Translations under genes and position numbers: made by a program
In this document: one piece after another, positions 17,783 to 25,636 of the stretch
How the letters are laid out: each line of letters begins with the position of its first letter
Numbering within the stretch: the stretch's first letter is position 1
DNA from: Arenimonas malthae CC-JY-1
GTDB lineage: Bacteria > Pseudomonadota > Gammaproteobacteria > Xanthomonadales > Xanthomonadaceae
Length of the DNA stretch: 32,612 bases
Assembly: GCF_000747075.1 (NCBI RefSeq)
Contig: NZ_AVCH01000123.1
Span: 1 to 32,612, forward strand
Direction: 5' to 3'
The notes under the pieces: generated by a model
Databases searched by the model: none
Seen by the model: only the letters and a program-made list of their open reading frames with translations
What the model was told of the DNA's origin: nothing

Positions 17783-17806
17783 CCGCGGCTGAAGCCGCTC
17801 CTACGG
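17783..17806. repeat. REP-like palindrome at a convergent gene junction
   Basis: GCGGCT-GA-AGCCGC (17785-17798) is a perfect 6-bp inverted repeat followed by TCCTACG. Read on the minus strand it matches the GTAGGAGCGGCTTCAGCCGC type of dispersed repeat that I recall from Xanthomonadaceae and pseudomonads. It lies directly after the cysNC stop and supplies the stop codon (TAG, 17803-17801) of the convergent ATP-grasp gene. Only one copy is in this window, so repetition cannot be shown here. Confidence 0.5.
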
Positions 17807-18667
17807 GGGGCTGGCGAGTTTTTCGGCCAGGACCTGCGCGAAGCGCGCGCCCGCGCCCTTGCCGTAGGGCAGGAACACCGAAGGTTCGGTGAGCTCCAGT
17901 TCCAGCAGCTGCGGGCCGGTGGGCGAGGGCAGCAGGTCGACGCGGGCGTACGCCAGCGGGCCGAAGGGCAGGGCGGCCAGCACCTTCGCGGCCACCTCGC
18001 GCTCCTGCGCGGACGGTTCGCGCGGCTGGATGTGTTCGTCCTTGAATAGCGCCCGCGTCGGCTCTTCGCCGCGCTTCAGCAGCGGTGCCTTGCGGATGGC
18101 GTGGCTGAACTCGCCACCAAAGAACAGCAGCGCGGTTTCGCCCTGCTCGTCCACCGCGCGCAGGTAGGGCTGCACCAGCACGTGCCGGCCTTCGCCGAGC
18201 AGGCGCGCGGCGTGCGCAATGGCCGCGGGGCGGTCGGCACGCAGGTAGCGTTTCGCATCACGCGAACCGGCGCCGATGGTGGGCTTGACCACGAATTCCT
18301 CGAGGTCGGGCAGGCTGGCCGGGTCGTCGCCCGGGGCAAGGAAGTGGCTTTCGATCACCGGCACGCCGGCCTTCGCCAGCTCGCCGAGGTAGCGCTTGTC
18401 GGTGTTCCAGCGCACGACGTCCGGCGGGTTCCACAAGCGCGTGAGTTTGGCCACGCGTTCGCACCAGGCCAGGAATTCCGGCAGGCGGTCCACGTAGTCC
18501 CAGGGCGAGCGCAGCAGCACCGCGTCGAAGCGGGCCCAGCTCACCGTCGGGTCGTCCCAGGCCACCACCTGGGCGTCGATGCCGGCCGCCGCGCAGGCCT
18601 GGCGCAGCGGGACGAGGTCGTCGTCGAGCGCGAAGGCCGCGATGGCGGTGGCGAGCGCCAGCTTCAC
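17801..18667 (-). CDS. ATP-grasp ligase, DcsG/RimK-like
   Basis: This 288-residue ATP-grasp protein is compact for the superfamily. The segment VLLRSPWDYVDRLPEFLAW followed by LWNPPDVVRWNTDKRYLGEL resembles the group containing DcsG, the cyclo-ligase of D-cycloserine biosynthesis, and glutathione synthetase-like proteins. EFVVKPTIGAGSRDAKRY is the nucleotide-binding loop. LLELELTEPSVFLPY supplies the late acidic metal ligands. Such enzymes form amide or peptide bonds through an acyl phosphate. The substrate is unknown. GTG 18667 overlaps the stop of the upstream methyltransferase (GTGA). Its stop lies in a REP-like element. It is the last gene of a four-gene minus-strand operon. Confidence 0.78.
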   Translation of the reverse strand: MKLALATAIAAFALDDDLVPLRQACAAAGIDAQVVAWDDPTVSWARFDAVLLRSPWDYVDRLPEFLAWCERVAKLTRLWNPPDVVRWNTDKRYLGELAKAGVPVIESHFLAPGDDPASLPDLEEFVVKPTIGAGSRDAKRYLRADRPAAIAHAARLLGEGRHVLVQPYLRAVDEQGETALLFFGGEFSHAIRKAPLLKRGEEPTRALFKDEHIQPREPSAQEREVAAKVLAALPFGPLAYARVDLLPSPTGPQLLELELTEPSVFLPYGKGAGARFAQVLAEKLASPP

Positions 18668-19386
18668 GACTGGCCGGGAACGAGGATGTCCACGTAGAGC
18701 AGGCGCCAGCGCAGCGAAACGCCGTCGGGGCCGGCATCCACGCCGACCTGGTCGCGCAGCGCGGCCAGCAGCTCGCGCGGGTCATGGCCGCTGAGCCCGA
18801 ACAGCTGCGCGCAGAATCCCAGCATCGCGGCCTCGTCGGGGAAACGCCAGGGCGTGGCGACCTCGGCGCAGTGCTGCACCTCTCCCAGCGCGGCGTAGTC
18901 GGCGGCGCGCGGCGAGAGGTACATGCCCTGGTGGCCGGTCTGGTTGTAGCGGCCGACGAAGCCGTCGAGGAATGCGCCCAGCGGCGAACCGGCCGGCACG
19001 TCGCCCACGTGCAGCAGGCCGCCGGGTTTCACCCGCGTGGCCAGCTCGCGCAGGAAGCCGGGCTGGTCGTCGATGTGGTGCAGCGCGGCCAGGCAGACGG
19101 CGCGGTCGTAGGGTTCCGGGTCGGCTTCGCGCGAAGGCAGGCCCACCGGGATGCCGGCGGCGAAGCCGTCGGTGAGTTCGTAGCCGACCACGCGCGCCTT
19201 GCCTTCGAGGTGCTTCGCCAGGTAACCGCCGCCGGACGGGAAGTCGAGCACGCGTTCGCCCGCGGCCAGCGGCCGGCGCGCGAACAGGGCGTCGAACTCG
19301 GCGTCGCGCGCGTGCGGCCAGGCCATCATGGCCGCGTGGTAAAGGTCACCGCGGGCGGCGAAGATTTCCGGGTAGGTCAGGTTCAT
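18664..19386 (-). CDS. Class I SAM-dependent methyltransferase
   Basis: This protein of about 240 residues has a Rossmann methyltransferase core. The SAM-binding motif I is VLDFPSGGGYLAKHL (a variant with FPSGGG instead of the usual GCGxG), with the acidic GYELTD after strand 2. YDRAVCLAALHHIDDQPGFL contains motif post-I/II, and VKPGGLLHVGDV is motif III. ATG 19386 overlaps the stop of the upstream ATP-grasp gene (ATGA), and its own stop overlaps the next start. Being flanked by two ligases suggests it methylates the same small molecule or peptide they build. No substrate can be assigned. Confidence 0.82.
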   Translation of the reverse strand: MNLTYPEIFAARGDLYHAAMMAWPHARDAEFDALFARRPLAAGERVLDFPSGGGYLAKHLEGKARVVGYELTDGFAAGIPVGLPSREADPEPYDRAVCLAALHHIDDQPGFLRELATRVKPGGLLHVGDVPAGSPLGAFLDGFVGRYNQTGHQGMYLSPRAADYAALGEVQHCAEVATPWRFPDEAAMLGFCAQLFGLSGHDPRELLAALRDQVGVDAGPDGVSLRWRLLYVDILVPGQS

Positions 19387-20414
19387 TGCCGCGTACCCGC
19401 GGGGGCGTGGCGCCAACGGCCGGGGTTCTCGAGCAGCGACTCCAGGCTGCGGCGGATGCGCGCGATCACCCCCGCCCAGCGCGGTTCCTGCGGGTTGGAG
19501 TCGTGCAGCACGTTCATGGTGGCGTTGGCCTCGAACACCAGCAGGCGGCCGTCCGGCAGCAGGCTGGCGTCGATGCCGAAGTAGTCCAGGCCCAGCGCGT
19601 CGGCGATCGCCAGCACGCGGTCACGCAGCAGGGGCAGCAGGCCCTGGTCGAAACCTTCCAGCTCCTGCAGCTCGCGTTCGAGCAGCTCGGCGCGCGGCAC
19701 GCGGCTGTCCGCGTGCACCAGCCAGTCGGCCGCGGGGATGTGGTGGCGCAGGAAGACCTCGCGGCCCACCACCACCAGGCGCATCTTGCGGTACAGGCCG
19801 TCGTCGCCGCGGAAGTCCACGAACTCGGTCACGTAGATCGGGCGGCCGCCCCAGGGCAGGTCGCGCAGCGCGGCGCGCAGGTCTTCCGGGCGATCCACCT
19901 TGGTCAGGTCCTTGCCGCCGTGGTCGCCGGCGACGCGCAGCAGCAGCGGCCAGGCCAGGCCCGCGCGGGCGATGGCTTCGCCCAGCTCGGCCGGCTCGTC
20001 GATGCGCAGGCGCAGCGTGCGCGGCATGCACAGGCCGTCGATGCCGGCCAGCCGCTCCGACACCAGGTCGCGGCGCGTGCCCTGGATGGCGGCGGGGTGG
20101 TTGAAGCAGTTGGCCTGGGTCTTGGCCACGACGGCCTCGATGGTGCGCAGCGCCACCGAGCAGCGGTGCGGCTCGGTGACGGCGTTCACCAGCGGACGCC
20201 CGGGCTCGACCTCGTCCACCGTCGTGGTCAGGCGCGGGCCGCAGTAGATGGGCTGGAACCAGGGGCCGCGGCTGCGGTCGAGGTAGCCGACGAAATTGAG
20301 GTTGCCGGGGAAGGACACCTGCGGGCCCGGCTTGCCGGGCTGGAAGTAGATCTGGGCCATTCCGTCGTCGGGAATGCCGAACATCAGGGGAAGCGGGGTG
20401 CGGGTGGCGTTCAT
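19383..20414 (-). CDS. ATP-grasp domain protein (second ligase of the trio)
   Basis: This 343-residue protein has an N-terminal domain of about 110 residues and then an ATP-grasp fold. Key stretches are CFNHPAAIQGTRRDLVSERL, LLLRVAGDHGGKDLTKVD (nucleotide loop), IYVTEFVDFRGDDGLYRKMR and the metal-binding YFGIDASLLPDGRLLVFEAN followed by ATMNVL. It differs clearly from the 288-residue ATP-grasp two genes downstream, so the two are not recent duplicates. The ATG at 20414 follows the ETF-QO stop by 11 bases with AAAAAAGG in between as ribosome-binding site. Function is unknown; it probably forms an amide or activates a carboxylate. Confidence 0.75.
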   Translation of the reverse strand: MNATRTPLPLMFGIPDDGMAQIYFQPGKPGPQVSFPGNLNFVGYLDRSRGPWFQPIYCGPRLTTTVDEVEPGRPLVNAVTEPHRCSVALRTIEAVVAKTQANCFNHPAAIQGTRRDLVSERLAGIDGLCMPRTLRLRIDEPAELGEAIARAGLAWPLLLRVAGDHGGKDLTKVDRPEDLRAALRDLPWGGRPIYVTEFVDFRGDDGLYRKMRLVVVGREVFLRHHIPAADWLVHADSRVPRAELLERELQELEGFDQGLLPLLRDRVLAIADALGLDYFGIDASLLPDGRLLVFEANATMNVLHDSNPQEPRWAGVIARIRRSLESLLENPGRWRHAPAGTRQ

Positions 20415-20425
20415 GCGGCCTTTTT

Positions 20426-22033
20426 TCAGAGGTTCTGGTAGTTCGGACCCGAGCCGCCTTCCGGCGTCACCCAGGTGATGATCTGGTACGGGTCCTTGAT
20501 GTCGCAGGTCTTGCAGTGCACGCAGTTGGCGGCGTTGATCTGCAGGCGCTTGCCCTGCTCGTCCTGCACGATCTCGTACACGCCCGCCGGGCAGAAGCGC
20601 TGGCAGGGGTTGCCGTATTCCTCGGCGCACTTCGTGACGCAGATGTCGGTGTTCGACACCTTCAGGTGCACCGGCTGGTCCTCGTCGTGCTCGGTGGCGG
20701 CGAAGTACACGCCGGCCAGGCGGTCGCGCGGGGCCAGCGTGCGCTCGACGTAGTCGCGCCTGGGCTTTTCGGCCTCGGCCAGTTTCTGCAGCGAATTCCA
20801 GTCGGGCTTGCAGCGCCAGGTCCAGGGCGACAGGCCGGCGGTGGCGGTTTCCCAGGCCGAGTTGACCAGGCCGAACCACAGGCCCTTCTTGAAGCCGGGC
20901 TTGATGTTGCGGACCTTCTTCAGTTCGGCCATCACCGGCGAGGCGCGCAGCTTCGCGTCGAAGCCGGCGGCGGCGGGGGCTTCCTGCGCGGCCAGGTGTT
21001 CGGCCGCCAGCATGCCGCTGCGGATGGCCTGGTGCGTGCCCTTCACCTTGGGCACGTTGAGCAGGCCGGCGGTGTCGCCGATGAGCAGCGCGCCGGGCAT
21101 CTCCACCTTCGGCAGCGACTGCCAGCCACCGGTGACGATGGCGCGCGCGCCGGCGCTGAGGATGGTGCCGCCTTCGAGCAGCGGCTTCACCAGCGGGTGG
21201 TGCTTGAACTGCTGGAAGGCTTCGTACGGCTGGTACTCCGGGTCGCGGTAGTCCAGGCCCGAAACGTAGCCGATGGCCACGCGGTCGTCGGCCAGGTGGT
21301 AGATGAAGCTGCCGCCGTAGGTCATCGAATCGGCCGGCCAGCCGAAGCTGTGGAAGATCTTGCCCGGCTTGGCGCGGCCCGGCGGCAGCTGCCAGAGTTC
21401 CTTGATGCCGATCGAATAGTTCTGCGGGTCGGATTCGGCGTCGAGGCCGAACTTGCGGATGAGCTGCTTGGTCAGGTGGCCGCGCGCGCCTTCGGCCAGC
21501 ACGGTCACCTTGGCCAGGATGTCGATGCCCTGGGTGTAGCCGGGCTTGTGCGACCCGTCCTTGGCCACGCCCATGTCGCCGATGCGCACGCCGCAGACGG
21601 CGCCGGCCTCGTCGAACAGCGGCTCGGCGGCGGCGAAGCCCGGGTAGATCTCCACGCCCAGGGCCTCGGCCTGCGGCGCCAGCCAGGCGCACATCGCGCC
21701 CAGCGAGACGATGAAGTTGCCGTGGTTGGCCATGCCCGGCGGGATGACCGGGAACTTGGTGCCGCCGGTTTTCGTGAGGAACCAGAATTCGTCTTCGGCG
21801 GCGGGCACGCACACCGGCGGCGGGGCGTCGCGCCAGCCGGGCAGCAGCTCGTCCAGCGGGCCGGGTTCGATGACCGCGCCCGAGAGGATGTGGGCGCCGA
21901 TGGTGGACGCCTTCTCGATCACGCAGACCGAGAGTTCGGGTTTGAGCTGCTTGAGCCGGATCGCGAACGACAGGCCCGCCGGGCCGGCGCCCACGGTCAC
22001 CACGTCGTATTCCATCACGTCACGTTCACTCAT
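20426..22033 (-). CDS. Electron transfer flavoprotein-ubiquinone oxidoreductase
   Basis: This 535-residue enzyme carries electrons from reduced ETF to ubiquinone at the inner membrane. The FAD-binding motif is VVTVGAGPAGLSFAIRL (about 11-27). A middle ubiquinone/membrane region follows. The C-terminal 4Fe-4S module has CQRFCPAGVYE and NCVHCKTCDIKDP. ATG 22033 is chosen over the upstream frame because GGAG lies nine bases before it and FAD-binding starts right after. It complements etfA/etfB about 7 kb away. It is the first gene of an operon with the ATP-grasp/methyltransferase trio, 11 bases from the next start. Confidence 0.95.
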   Translation of the reverse strand: MSERDVMEYDVVTVGAGPAGLSFAIRLKQLKPELSVCVIEKASTIGAHILSGAVIEPGPLDELLPGWRDAPPPVCVPAAEDEFWFLTKTGGTKFPVIPPGMANHGNFIVSLGAMCAWLAPQAEALGVEIYPGFAAAEPLFDEAGAVCGVRIGDMGVAKDGSHKPGYTQGIDILAKVTVLAEGARGHLTKQLIRKFGLDAESDPQNYSIGIKELWQLPPGRAKPGKIFHSFGWPADSMTYGGSFIYHLADDRVAIGYVSGLDYRDPEYQPYEAFQQFKHHPLVKPLLEGGTILSAGARAIVTGGWQSLPKVEMPGALLIGDTAGLLNVPKVKGTHQAIRSGMLAAEHLAAQEAPAAAGFDAKLRASPVMAELKKVRNIKPGFKKGLWFGLVNSAWETATAGLSPWTWRCKPDWNSLQKLAEAEKPRRDYVERTLAPRDRLAGVYFAATEHDEDQPVHLKVSNTDICVTKCAEEYGNPCQRFCPAGVYEIVQDEQGKRLQINAANCVHCKTCDIKDPYQIITWVTPEGGSGPNYQNL

Positions 22034-22061
22034 TGCCCAAGCTCCATACGCTGATGTCCGG

Positions 22062-22090
22062 ATTGTCCCGGTTTGCCCGCGGGCGGGCAA
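22062..22090 (-). promoter_or_regulatory. ETF-QO promoter over a perfect inverted repeat
   Basis: On the minus strand, -35 TTGCCC (22090-22085) and -10 GACAAT (22067-22062) are separated by 17 bases and precede the ETF-QO start by about 29 bases. The inverted repeat TTGCCCGC-GG-GCGGGCAA (22073-22090) covers the -35 and half the spacer. The other arm gives TTGCCC in the plus direction, 17 bases from a poor -10 (GACACT, 22096-22101) for the amidase-like gene. A repressor site is plausible. Confidence 0.45.
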
Positions 22091-22133
22091 TCAAGGACAC
22101 TCGGCGGCAGTCCCGCCACGGAATGCGACACGC

Positions 22134-23480
22134 ATGACCGCCAGCCCCGACGCCCTGCGCCAGGCCCCGCTCTATCGCGTGCTGCACGCCCTCGCCAAGG
22201 GCGAGACCAGCAGCGAGGCGCTGACCGGCGCCTGCCTGGCCGCCATCGCCCGCGACGGCCACCTCAACGCCTGGACCTGGGTGGACGCCGCCGGCGCGCT
22301 GGCCGCCGCCCGCGCCAGCGACGACCGCCGCGCCGAGGGCAAGCCGCTGGGCCGCCTGGACGGCGTGCCCATCGCCGTGACCGACGCCTTCGACATCGCC
22401 GGCATGCCCACCAGCCTGGGCCTGCCCGGCCACCCCGGCCTGGCCGAACAGGACGCGCACGTGGTGCGGCGCCTGCGCGGCGCCGGCGCGGTGTTCCTGG
22501 GCAAGACCAACCTCGACGAAGCCGCCTTCGGCACCGTCGGCCGCAACCCGCACTTCGGCGACGTGCGCAACCCGGTGCTGCCCGACCGCGCCGCCGGCGG
22601 CGCCTCGGGTGGTTCGGCCGCGGCCCTGGCCGCCGGCCACGCCGTGGTGGCGCTGGGCACCGACACCCTGGGCGCCACCCGCATTCCCGCCGCCTTCTGC
22701 GGCCTGGTGGGGCACAAGCCCACGCTGGGCGAACTGAGCGCGCGCGGCATGGCGCCGGCGCTGCGCCGCCTGGACTGCCCGGGCCTGCTGGCCCGCGCGG
22801 TGCAGGACATCGGCCTGGTGCTGCCGGTGCTGGCCGGCTACGACGCCGGCGACCCGCGCTCGCGCAAGCGCCGCGTGCCGCTGGCCCCGCCCGACTGGGT
22901 GCCGGGCGAACTCAAGGCCGGCGTGGTCGCCGACCTGTCCGCGCTGGGGGTGGACGCCGCGGTGGTGGAGAACTTCAGCGCCGTGATGGCGCGCGTGGCC
23001 GCGGTGTTCGGCAGCGCGCTGCCGGTGGCGCTGGAAATCGCCCCGCTGGAAGTGGCCGCCACCCGCCGCGCCGCGCTGCTGCTGATGGAAGCCGAAATCC
23101 TGGCGGCGCACGAAGCGCGCCTGGGCGGGGCGTCCACCCGCCTGCGCTGGCTGCTCGACTTCGCCCTGCGCAAGAGCGCGGCCGACGCGGCCCGCGCGCA
23201 TCGCCGCCTGGACGGCCACGTGGTGCAGGTGCGGCGCCTGTTCGAACAGTTCGACGTGCTGCTGCTGCCCACCGTGGCCTCGCCGCCGCCGGCCTGGGGC
23301 GCCGAGGAACCGGCGAACCTGGCCGACCTTACCGCGCTGGCCTCGCTGGCCGGCTGCCCGGCCCTGAGCCTGCCGCTGCCCGGCGGCCTGGGCCTGCAGC
23401 TCGTCGGCGCGCCCGGCAGCGACCTGCGCCTGATCGAACTCGCCGGCATCCTCGCCTCCGTCGCCGACACCGGCGAGTAG
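22134..23480 (+). CDS. Amidase-signature family protein lacking the catalytic triad
   Basis: This 448-residue protein has the full amidase-signature fold order: LGRLDGVPIAVTDAFDIAGM, GKTNLDEAAFG, GGASGGSAAALAAGH and LGTDTLGATRIPAAFCGLVG. In active family members the first motif carries the catalytic Lys, the Gly-rich motif the cis-Ser and the last motif the nucleophilic Ser. Here they are Thr83, Ala157 and Ala181. The 24-residue spacing between the last two equals that of FAAH (217/241) and GatA (154/178), so the alignment is firm. It is therefore probably a pseudoenzyme, or it acts by another route. The frame is intact and the scaffold conserved, which argues against simple decay. ATG 22134 is the best start. 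Confidence 0.88.
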   Translation: MTASPDALRQAPLYRVLHALAKGETSSEALTGACLAAIARDGHLNAWTWVDAAGALAAARASDDRRAEGKPLGRLDGVPIAVTDAFDIAGMPTSLGLPGHPGLAEQDAHVVRRLRGAGAVFLGKTNLDEAAFGTVGRNPHFGDVRNPVLPDRAAGGASGGSAAALAAGHAVVALGTDTLGATRIPAAFCGLVGHKPTLGELSARGMAPALRRLDCPGLLARAVQDIGLVLPVLAGYDAGDPRSRKRRVPLAPPDWVPGELKAGVVADLSALGVDAAVVENFSAVMARVAAVFGSALPVALEIAPLEVAATRRAALLLMEAEILAAHEARLGGASTRLRWLLDFALRKSAADAARAHRRLDGHVVQVRRLFEQFDVLLLPTVASPPPAWGAEEPANLADLTALASLAGCPALSLPLPGGLGLQLVGAPGSDLRLIELAGILASVADTGE

Positions 23481-23526
23481 TTGCGCTGCGCCCTGATCCG
23501 CGTTCAAGACCCAACACTGCGCGTCC

Positions 23527-24111
23527 TTGGCCGAACCGATTCTCCCCGACGGAACTGCACTGATCCCGGGCTGGCTGCCGGCCGATGAGGCGAACCGGTT
23601 GTTCGAGGCGCTGATGGCGCAGGTGGCGTGGGAGACGCACCGGATACGGATGTTCGGGCGGATGGTGGATTCGCCGCGGCTGAGCTGCTGGATCGGCGAC
23701 CCGGGCGCCAGTTACGTGTATTCGCGGGTGCGCTTCGAACCGCGGCCCTGGCCGCAAGCGCTGGCGGCGCTGCGGCCGCGCATCGACGCCGCCGCCGGCG
23801 TGGCCATGAACAGCGTGCTGGCCAACCTCTACCGCGACGGCCGCGACGCCATGGGCTGGCACAGCGACGACGAGCCCGAACTGGGCCCGCGCCCGGTGAT
23901 CGCGTCGCTCAGCCTGGGCGGCACGCGCCGCTTCGCCTTCCGGCACCGCCACGACCCGGCGCGCAAGCACGCCATCGACCTGCCGCACGGCAGCCTGCTG
24001 CTGATGGCCGGCGACACCCAGGCCGAGTGGAAACACGCGCTGCCGCGCACCGCCAGGCCGGTGCCGGCGCGCATCAACCTTACTTTCCGGCGGATCCTTC
24101 CTTCGCCGTGA
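23527..24111 (+). CDS. alkB: AlkB-family Fe(II)/2-oxoglutarate dioxygenase
   Basis: This 194-residue protein is close to AlkB homologues that remove alkyl lesions from DNA or RNA bases. Metal and cosubstrate residues are present: NLYRDGRDAMGWHSDDE with H112 and D114, then the distal H170 in AEWKHALP, and the 2-oxoglutarate/substrate arginines in RINLTFR (R182, R188). GGTRRFAFRHR is also typical. The best start is TTG 23527; there is no closer ATG before the first conserved residues. The last 32 bases overlap, tail to tail, the 3' end of the lipoprotein gene on the other strand. Confidence 0.92.
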   Translation: MAEPILPDGTALIPGWLPADEANRLFEALMAQVAWETHRIRMFGRMVDSPRLSCWIGDPGASYVYSRVRFEPRPWPQALAALRPRIDAAAGVAMNSVLANLYRDGRDAMGWHSDDEPELGPRPVIASLSLGGTRRFAFRHRHDPARKHAIDLPHGSLLLMAGDTQAEWKHALPRTARPVPARINLTFRRILPSP

Positions 24112-24715
24112 CCACGCGCTGGCCCTCGGCCAGGGTCCAGCCCACGACCTCCTGCGACAGCTGCGTCATGGCCTGGCCGAAGGCCGCCACCACCGGCTCG
24201 ATCTGCTCGCCCTGGCTGGGCACCACCACCCGGAAGCGCTTCGCGCTGACCCCGCCTTGGCCGCGCAGGGCCACCAGCCGCGCCTGCAGCTCGACCACCA
24301 CCTCGGGCCGGCCGCCGGCATAGACGGTTTCGAAGGCGCGCAGCTCGGTGAACAGCCCGAAGTCGCCGCGCGTACCGCCGAAGCGGCCCACCGCGGCGAT
24401 GCGGCCGGAGTCCTCGAAGGCCTGCACCAGCGCCGTCTGCAGCAGCTCCGGCGCGCTGTCGGCCCAGCGCGCGCCCTTGTAGGTCTGCAGGCGGTCGGGC
24501 GCGGGGCGAACGGCGATGCGGGTGGAATCGAGCAGCTGGTGGGTGTCGGGCGTGGACACGCTGAGCTGCCAGTCCACCGCCGGCCAGGCCGGGTCGGCGG
24601 TGATGGCGGTGCGCGGCGCGAAGATCTGCACCTCGGCGGTGGGCCCGACGATGGAGCAGCCGGCCAGCGACAGCGCGGCGGCAAGGGCGAAAAGGCGCGG
24701 GGCGCGGCGGGTCAT
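24080..24715 (-). CDS. PqiC/ABC-type transport auxiliary lipoprotein
   Basis: This 211-residue lipoprotein has a positively charged start (MTRRAPR), a hydrophobic stretch and lipobox LSLAGC with Cys20 as lipidation site. The mature part has the PqiC-like pattern IFAPRTAI, WQLSVSTPDT, RIAVRPAPDRLQTYKGARWAD and LLQTALVQAFEDSG. Such proteins bridge MCE-type lipid transporters to the outer membrane. ATG 24715 overlaps the stop of the MCE gene. It is the last gene of the four-gene lipid transport operon, and its 3' end overlaps alkB by 32 bases. Confidence 0.88.
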   Translation of the reverse strand: MTRRAPRLFALAAALSLAGCSIVGPTAEVQIFAPRTAITADPAWPAVDWQLSVSTPDTHQLLDSTRIAVRPAPDRLQTYKGARWADSAPELLQTALVQAFEDSGRIAAVGRFGGTRGDFGLFTELRAFETVYAGGRPEVVVELQARLVALRGQGGVSAKRFRVVVPSQGEQIEPVVAAFGQAMTQLSQEVVGWTLAEGQRVVTAKEGSAGK

Positions 24716-25635
24716 GGTTCGAACTCCTCGGGCTGTTCGCGGCCGAGCAGGTAGCCCGCCGGGTTGTTTTCAAGGCGGTCGGCCAGGTCGTCGATCTCGC
24801 GGATCAGCGAGCGCAGCTGGCGCATGGTGGGGCCCACCTGGCCCAGGCCGTCGCGGCTGAAGTCGGCGATGGCCTCGCGGTTGTCGCCCAGGATGGCGTC
24901 GGCGCTGCGGCTGGCCGATTCGAGCTGCGTCAGGGTGGCGTCGAGCTTGGTCACCAGCGCCGGCAGCTCCTGCACCACGCCCTGGTCGAGGTGGTTGATG
25001 GTGCGGTCGGCGCTGGCCAGCGTGGCGTCGAGCTTTTCGCTGGCGGCGCGGGCGTTGCGCACCAGCGCGGCGATCTCCTCGCGCTCCGCGGCCAGGGTGC
25101 CGGTGACCTGGTTGATCTGGTCGAGCGTGGCGGTGACGCGGGCGACGTTCTCCTCGCTCAGCAGCCGGTTCACGCGCTCGACGATCTCGTTGGCGGTGGC
25201 GGCGATGTTCTTCAGCGCCGACGGTTCGCTCTGGATCACCGGCACGTCCTTGCCGCGGCCGCCCTCCAGCGCCGGCGCGCCCGGGCTGCCGCCGGTGAGC
25301 TGGATCACCGCCACGCCGGTGAGGCCGGTCATGGTGAGCTTGGCACGGGTGTCGGTGCGCACCGGGGTATCGGCCGACAGGCGGATGCGCGCCACCACCT
25401 TGCGCGGGTCGTCCTTCATCAGCGACAGCGCGCGCACTTCGCCGACGCTGATGCCCGAATACAGCACTTGGCTGCCGGTGCTCAGGCCGGTCACGGCTTC
25501 CTGGAAGACCACGTCGTATTCGCCGTAGGCCTTCTCGGTGGTGTACTTGGCGATCCACAGCGCGAACAGCACCGCGAACAGGCATACCGCCAGCGTGAAG
25601 GCGCCGATCAACACATGGTTGGCGCGGGTTTCCAT
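24712..25635 (-). CDS. MCE-domain (MlaD-like) lipid transport protein
   Basis: This 307-residue protein is anchored by one N-terminal transmembrane helix (about 8-29). One MCE domain follows (about 40-120) with GLSTGSQVLYSGISVGEV and TGLTGVAVIQLTGG. The C-terminal half (about 135-290) is a long helical region, longer than in E. coli MlaD and suited to forming a periplasmic tube or needle. A strong AAGGAGG lies seven bases before ATG 25635, and the start is just after the ATPase stop. It would form the substrate channel between the permease and the periplasm or outer membrane. Confidence 0.92.
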   Translation of the reverse strand: METRANHVLIGAFTLAVCLFAVLFALWIAKYTTEKAYGEYDVVFQEAVTGLSTGSQVLYSGISVGEVRALSLMKDDPRKVVARIRLSADTPVRTDTRAKLTMTGLTGVAVIQLTGGSPGAPALEGGRGKDVPVIQSEPSALKNIAATANEIVERVNRLLSEENVARVTATLDQINQVTGTLAAEREEIAALVRNARAASEKLDATLASADRTINHLDQGVVQELPALVTKLDATLTQLESASRSADAILGDNREAIADFSRDGLGQVGPTMRQLRSLIREIDDLADRLENNPAGYLLGREQPEEFEP

Positions 25636-25636
25636 C

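Noticed and set aside
22134-23480. GatA subunit of the amidotransferase GatCAB
   Set aside because: The catalytic Lys and both Ser are absent, and no gatB or gatC is nearby. It cannot be a working GatA.
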